The position numbers and the translations under genes were made by a program. The notes under the pieces are model-generated. The model saw only the letters and a program-made list of their open reading frames with translations. It had not been told where the DNA came from and searched no databases. Positions 61,637-64,000 of a DNA stretch of 64,000 bases are shown in pieces. Position 1 is the stretch's first letter. The number at the start of each line of letters is the position of its first letter. The stretch spans positions 4,866,979-4,930,978 of the forward strand of contig NC_087383.1 of NCBI RefSeq assembly GCF_963675165.1. Reading direction: 5' to 3'. This stretch comes from Halichondria panicea. Lineage: Eukaryota; Porifera; Demospongiae; Suberitida; Halichondriidae.

Positions 61637-61853
61637 ATAAAAGACATGTGTTTTGAAGGAATTTAGTGTTTTGAAGGAATTTAGTGTGTTTGCTGAATTC
61701 CATAGTAAATTTTTAGGTTTTCTTACCACTTCTAGTAGTAGCCTATAATAAAAGTCATAATAAAAGACATGTGTTTTGAAGGAATTTAGTGTGTTTGCTG
61801 AATTCCATAGTAAATTTTTAGGTTTTCTTACCACTTCTAGTAGTAGCCTATAA
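61637..61853. repeat. Tandem duplication of a roughly 100-base unit
   Basis: A block beginning TAATAAAAGACATGTGTTTT and running through TACCACTTCTAGTAGTAGCC occurs twice in tandem. The first copy has an extra short internal repeat of TTTTGAAGGAATTTAGTG. Confidence 0.85.
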
Positions 61854-63125
61854 ACCGGACCAAATGAGTTATTGGGTGGGATGGTGGGGAAGTCCCAAAT
61901 GGATATCTCTTAAACAAGTGATAGTTAGGCCTTCTAAGCAAAATTAGCCATAGTTCCCCACAAAGCACTATTTTGCAAATCCCCAAATTGAGAAAATAAT
62001 GACTAAAAGCGTCTTCATTGATCATTTATTGAGCAGCTAGTCTACAAAACAAACACATGCACAAACACACCGAGGCTAGGCATAAATGTAGACATGATAA
62101 ACTGGCTATAATTATAAAAGGGAATTAGTACTAGGGAAGCATTGTCGAAGAGAAGTTGTAGTGATCGAGTTCATCACTTGTTCGACTTGCTGTTTCTATA
62201 TAGGCTTAGTAGGATCCGTCTCCAGCTTATCTTATATAGGCTAGTGTCAGCTTTACTCTGTTCAGACGATTGTCATCCACACTGTTGCAAGGCTGTGAGT
62301 ATTTTGTGAGCATATATATAAGCTACGGGTAGCTATCAGAATGCTATCATGATGGGCTAGAAACCTTCAATCGAACGTTCTATCTACATTTACTTCCTTC
62401 AATCCACACTTCCGTTCGTTGTGACGTCATTGTTTTACTGAGCATATAGATCTACGTTGTTATCCTGCGTTAGCCGGTATTTGGCTAATGGTTAGCGCAT
62501 GCGCAAGCAGTCGATACCAGGCCCACAATGTAGCGTTATAATCATTATTTTTACTACTTGTGTTACTCGTATACAGGTTTACTGTTTATTGTTTGTGCTT
62601 TGTGCAAAAAAAAAAAAACTCTTCGAGAAATTGCGGCCTGGGATCGAGGCTAGGGCTATTTGTTTAAGAAAGAGAAAGGAGCCATACTTGACGGTACTAA
62701 GACTCAAAGCGACGGCAGAAACACGGAAGCTGCTCTCCAACAAGATGGCTAAGCCTCAACGGGTCCATGGGCGTGGTTTAGATACATTTTATCCAAGAAG
62801 AGCTTGCAACTCCATGAGGGACGTGTCGAATGGTCAACGCTTGTACCAAGGAAGCTCTTGAGCCTCTGTAGGAGTCGACGTATTGCTCAACTAGCTCTTT
62901 GACGGCTGTAAAATCCGGCATATCCTTTTCTTACGTGTGGTATATCCTATACTTTACTGTTATTCAGCACCCACAATATATACCCACGACAAGTATAAAA
63001 TGGCCTGGATCTGCAGCTGCTCGTGACAGTGCATCACTTTATTTACAAAAGTAATAATGGCAATAAAGTATTAGGCTGCATACGTTTTGGCCAAGCTCTA
63101 AGGCTCCAAAAATAGCGTGCGATAT
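61854..63125. other. Intergenic region, no gene supported
   Basis: Contains a GCATGCGC motif, a poly-A run near 62607 and a copy of the GCGGCCTGGGATCGAGGC repeat end at 62632. The 120-codon frame at 62499 crosses these repeats and shows no family character. Confidence 0.5.
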
Positions 63126-63346
63126 CAAGAGTCCATAATACGAGAGAGAGAGTATCGAACGAAACCTTGTCTTGCATCGGAAAGCGTTTAATGACAATTT
63201 CCATGGCAATGACATATTGCTGTCTCAAGGCAAGTGGCTGCTTCAGGCGCTCAGATTAGTCAGTTAGCAAACAAGAAGTCAAGTTAATTTCTGATGCAGG
63301 GCTAAGCTACGTTCGATACTCTCTTCTCTTCTATTATGGACTCTTG
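63126..63346. mobile_element. Foldback MITE with CAAGAGTCC ends
   Basis: The left end CAAGAGTCCATAATA...AGAGTATCGAACG and right end CGTTCGATACTCTCTTC...TATTATGGACTCTTG pair over about 35 bases. GCGATAT flanks both sides (63119-63125 and 63347-63353), a seven-base duplication. Confidence 0.85.
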
Positions 63347-63592
63347 GCGATATTTACAGGGTCCTGTGTATAATCGTTGTAATCATTACACCCCCCCCTC
63401 CAAATGTTCTTGTGTGTAATTATTACTTTAGTTGATTCTTGTATGAATTGTGTGCCTCGTGGTTTATCAGATAAGTCTCTAATTGCATGCACGGTATTGC
63501 ACACGCATGTGTATTATACCAAACATAATTGTCCATTATACTGAATTGTTTGTACAGATTTTATCTTGGATGATTCCCTCGACGAATTATCG

Positions 63593-64000
63593 ATGATATT
63601 GATGACTGTATGTTGTCACATATTATGTGTCGAGGTGCTTCAATGCTTCCTATCCATGGTCAAGTTGCAACTCCTTCAATTGGCTGGAGATGTGGAAACA
63701 AATCCTGGTCCTGGTAAATTAAATATGGAACTTTTATTTATCCAGGCATTGAAATCAATTTGTACAGAGACCCCTGAGTACAGGACAATGGTATCGTGCA
63801 TCAAGGAGTTGACTGATACAACTGCTCGTGGTGTCTCTGGAATCAGTGATGTTTTATTCGCGAGATCGCTTATGTCAGATGAGATTCATCGAAAAATGAT
63901 GGACACTTATCTAGAAGACCATAAAAAAGCTTCGATACTGATTAAAGACGTCTCTGGTCAAATCAAGTTGAATCCTGAAAAATTCCTCGTCTTTGTTGAT
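63593..64000 (+). CDS. 2A-peptide-led protein with CARD-like domain (N-terminus only)
   Basis: The frame opens at the first Met after an in-frame stop (63542) and runs 136 codons to the window edge. A hydrophobic, Cys-rich leader of about 30 residues leads into LQLLQLAGDVETNPGP. This ends in the invariant 2A core D(V/I)ExNPGP (63689-63712). There the ribosome releases the peptide after Gly39 and resumes at Pro40 without a peptide bond. About ten residues later begins a helical region with ISDVLFARSLMSDEIHRKMM, then KKASILIKDVSGQIKLNPEKF. The spacing resembles CARD/death-fold domains of invertebrate NLR-type proteins. N-terminal 2A leaders that double as signal peptides are known from sea-urchin NLR genes. 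An upstream exon is possible through the TTTGTACAG acceptor at 63549-63557, but the frame already has a Met. Confidence 0.7.
   Translation, partial: MILMTVCCHILCVEVLQCFLSMVKLQLLQLAGDVETNPGPGKLNMELLFIQALKSICTETPEYRTMVSCIKELTDTTARGVSGISDVLFARSLMSDEIHRKMMDTYLEDHKKASILIKDVSGQIKLNPEKFLVFVD
63689..63712 (+). other. 2A-like recoding motif (DVETNPGP)
   Basis: Codons GAT GTG GAA ACA AAT CCT GGT CCT give an exact match to the 2A core, preceded by a Leu-rich helix-forming stretch and Gly, as active 2A sequences require. This is seen directly; activity is inferred from the conserved core. Confidence 0.85.

Noticed and set aside
61508-61834. 108-codon minus-strand frame with repeated segments
   Set aside because: Produced by the tandem duplication at 61637-61853.
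62499-62861. 120-codon plus-strand frame
   Set aside because: Runs through a poly-A tract and a dispersed repeat end (GGCCTGGGATCGAGGC); no family character.

Overview
The window is animal nuclear DNA, most likely from a demosponge or another early-branching metazoan; this is inference. It has AT-rich, gene-dense, intron-rich genes with short GT-AG introns. The gene set is animal (MAU2, AK6, NDUFA6, NDUFA13, a gamma-type casein kinase 1, GK5, a UBE2U-like E2 and tandem cadherin-like receptors), and small inverted-repeat transposons are everywhere. I worked out exon boundaries by eye from splice signals, reading phase and remembered family sequences. Boundaries stated as approximate may be off.

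Layout. 1-8213 (-): cohesin-loader subunit MAU2, whose last exon runs off the left edge as an unusually long Gln/His/Pro/Ser-rich tail. 8716-10566 (+): AK6, divergent from MAU2. 12354-26507 (+): four tandem cadherin-like type I receptors. The first three share signal-peptide or ectodomain exons but carry three different cytoplasmic tails. 26896-29128 (-): two complex I accessory subunits, NDUFA6 then NDUFA13. 30635-35957 (+): casein kinase 1 gamma with a cysteine-rich C-terminus. 36608-38170 (-): intronless GK5. 38641-42171 (+): UBE2U-like protein lacking the catalytic Cys.

39960-57800 is a recently expanded block. The 3' exons of the UBE2U-like gene and a convergent, intronless type II membrane-protein gene are present in three copies, some broken. 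The block is interrupted by a 5'-truncated LINE and by nested MITEs whose empty sites survive in sister copies. 57800-63500 is mostly repeats with a few weak exon candidates. At the right edge (63593 onward, +) a gene begins with an N-terminal 2A-like translational recoding peptide followed by a CARD-like helical domain, the layout of some invertebrate NLR-type innate immune genes.

The housekeeping genes look independent of each other, apart from the two adjacent complex I subunits and three divergent pairs that may share promoters (MAU2/AK6, NDUFA13/CSNK1G, GK5/UBE2U). The most unusual content is the cadherin-like receptor cluster, with paired-receptor-style tail swapping, and the 2A-CARD gene at the right edge.
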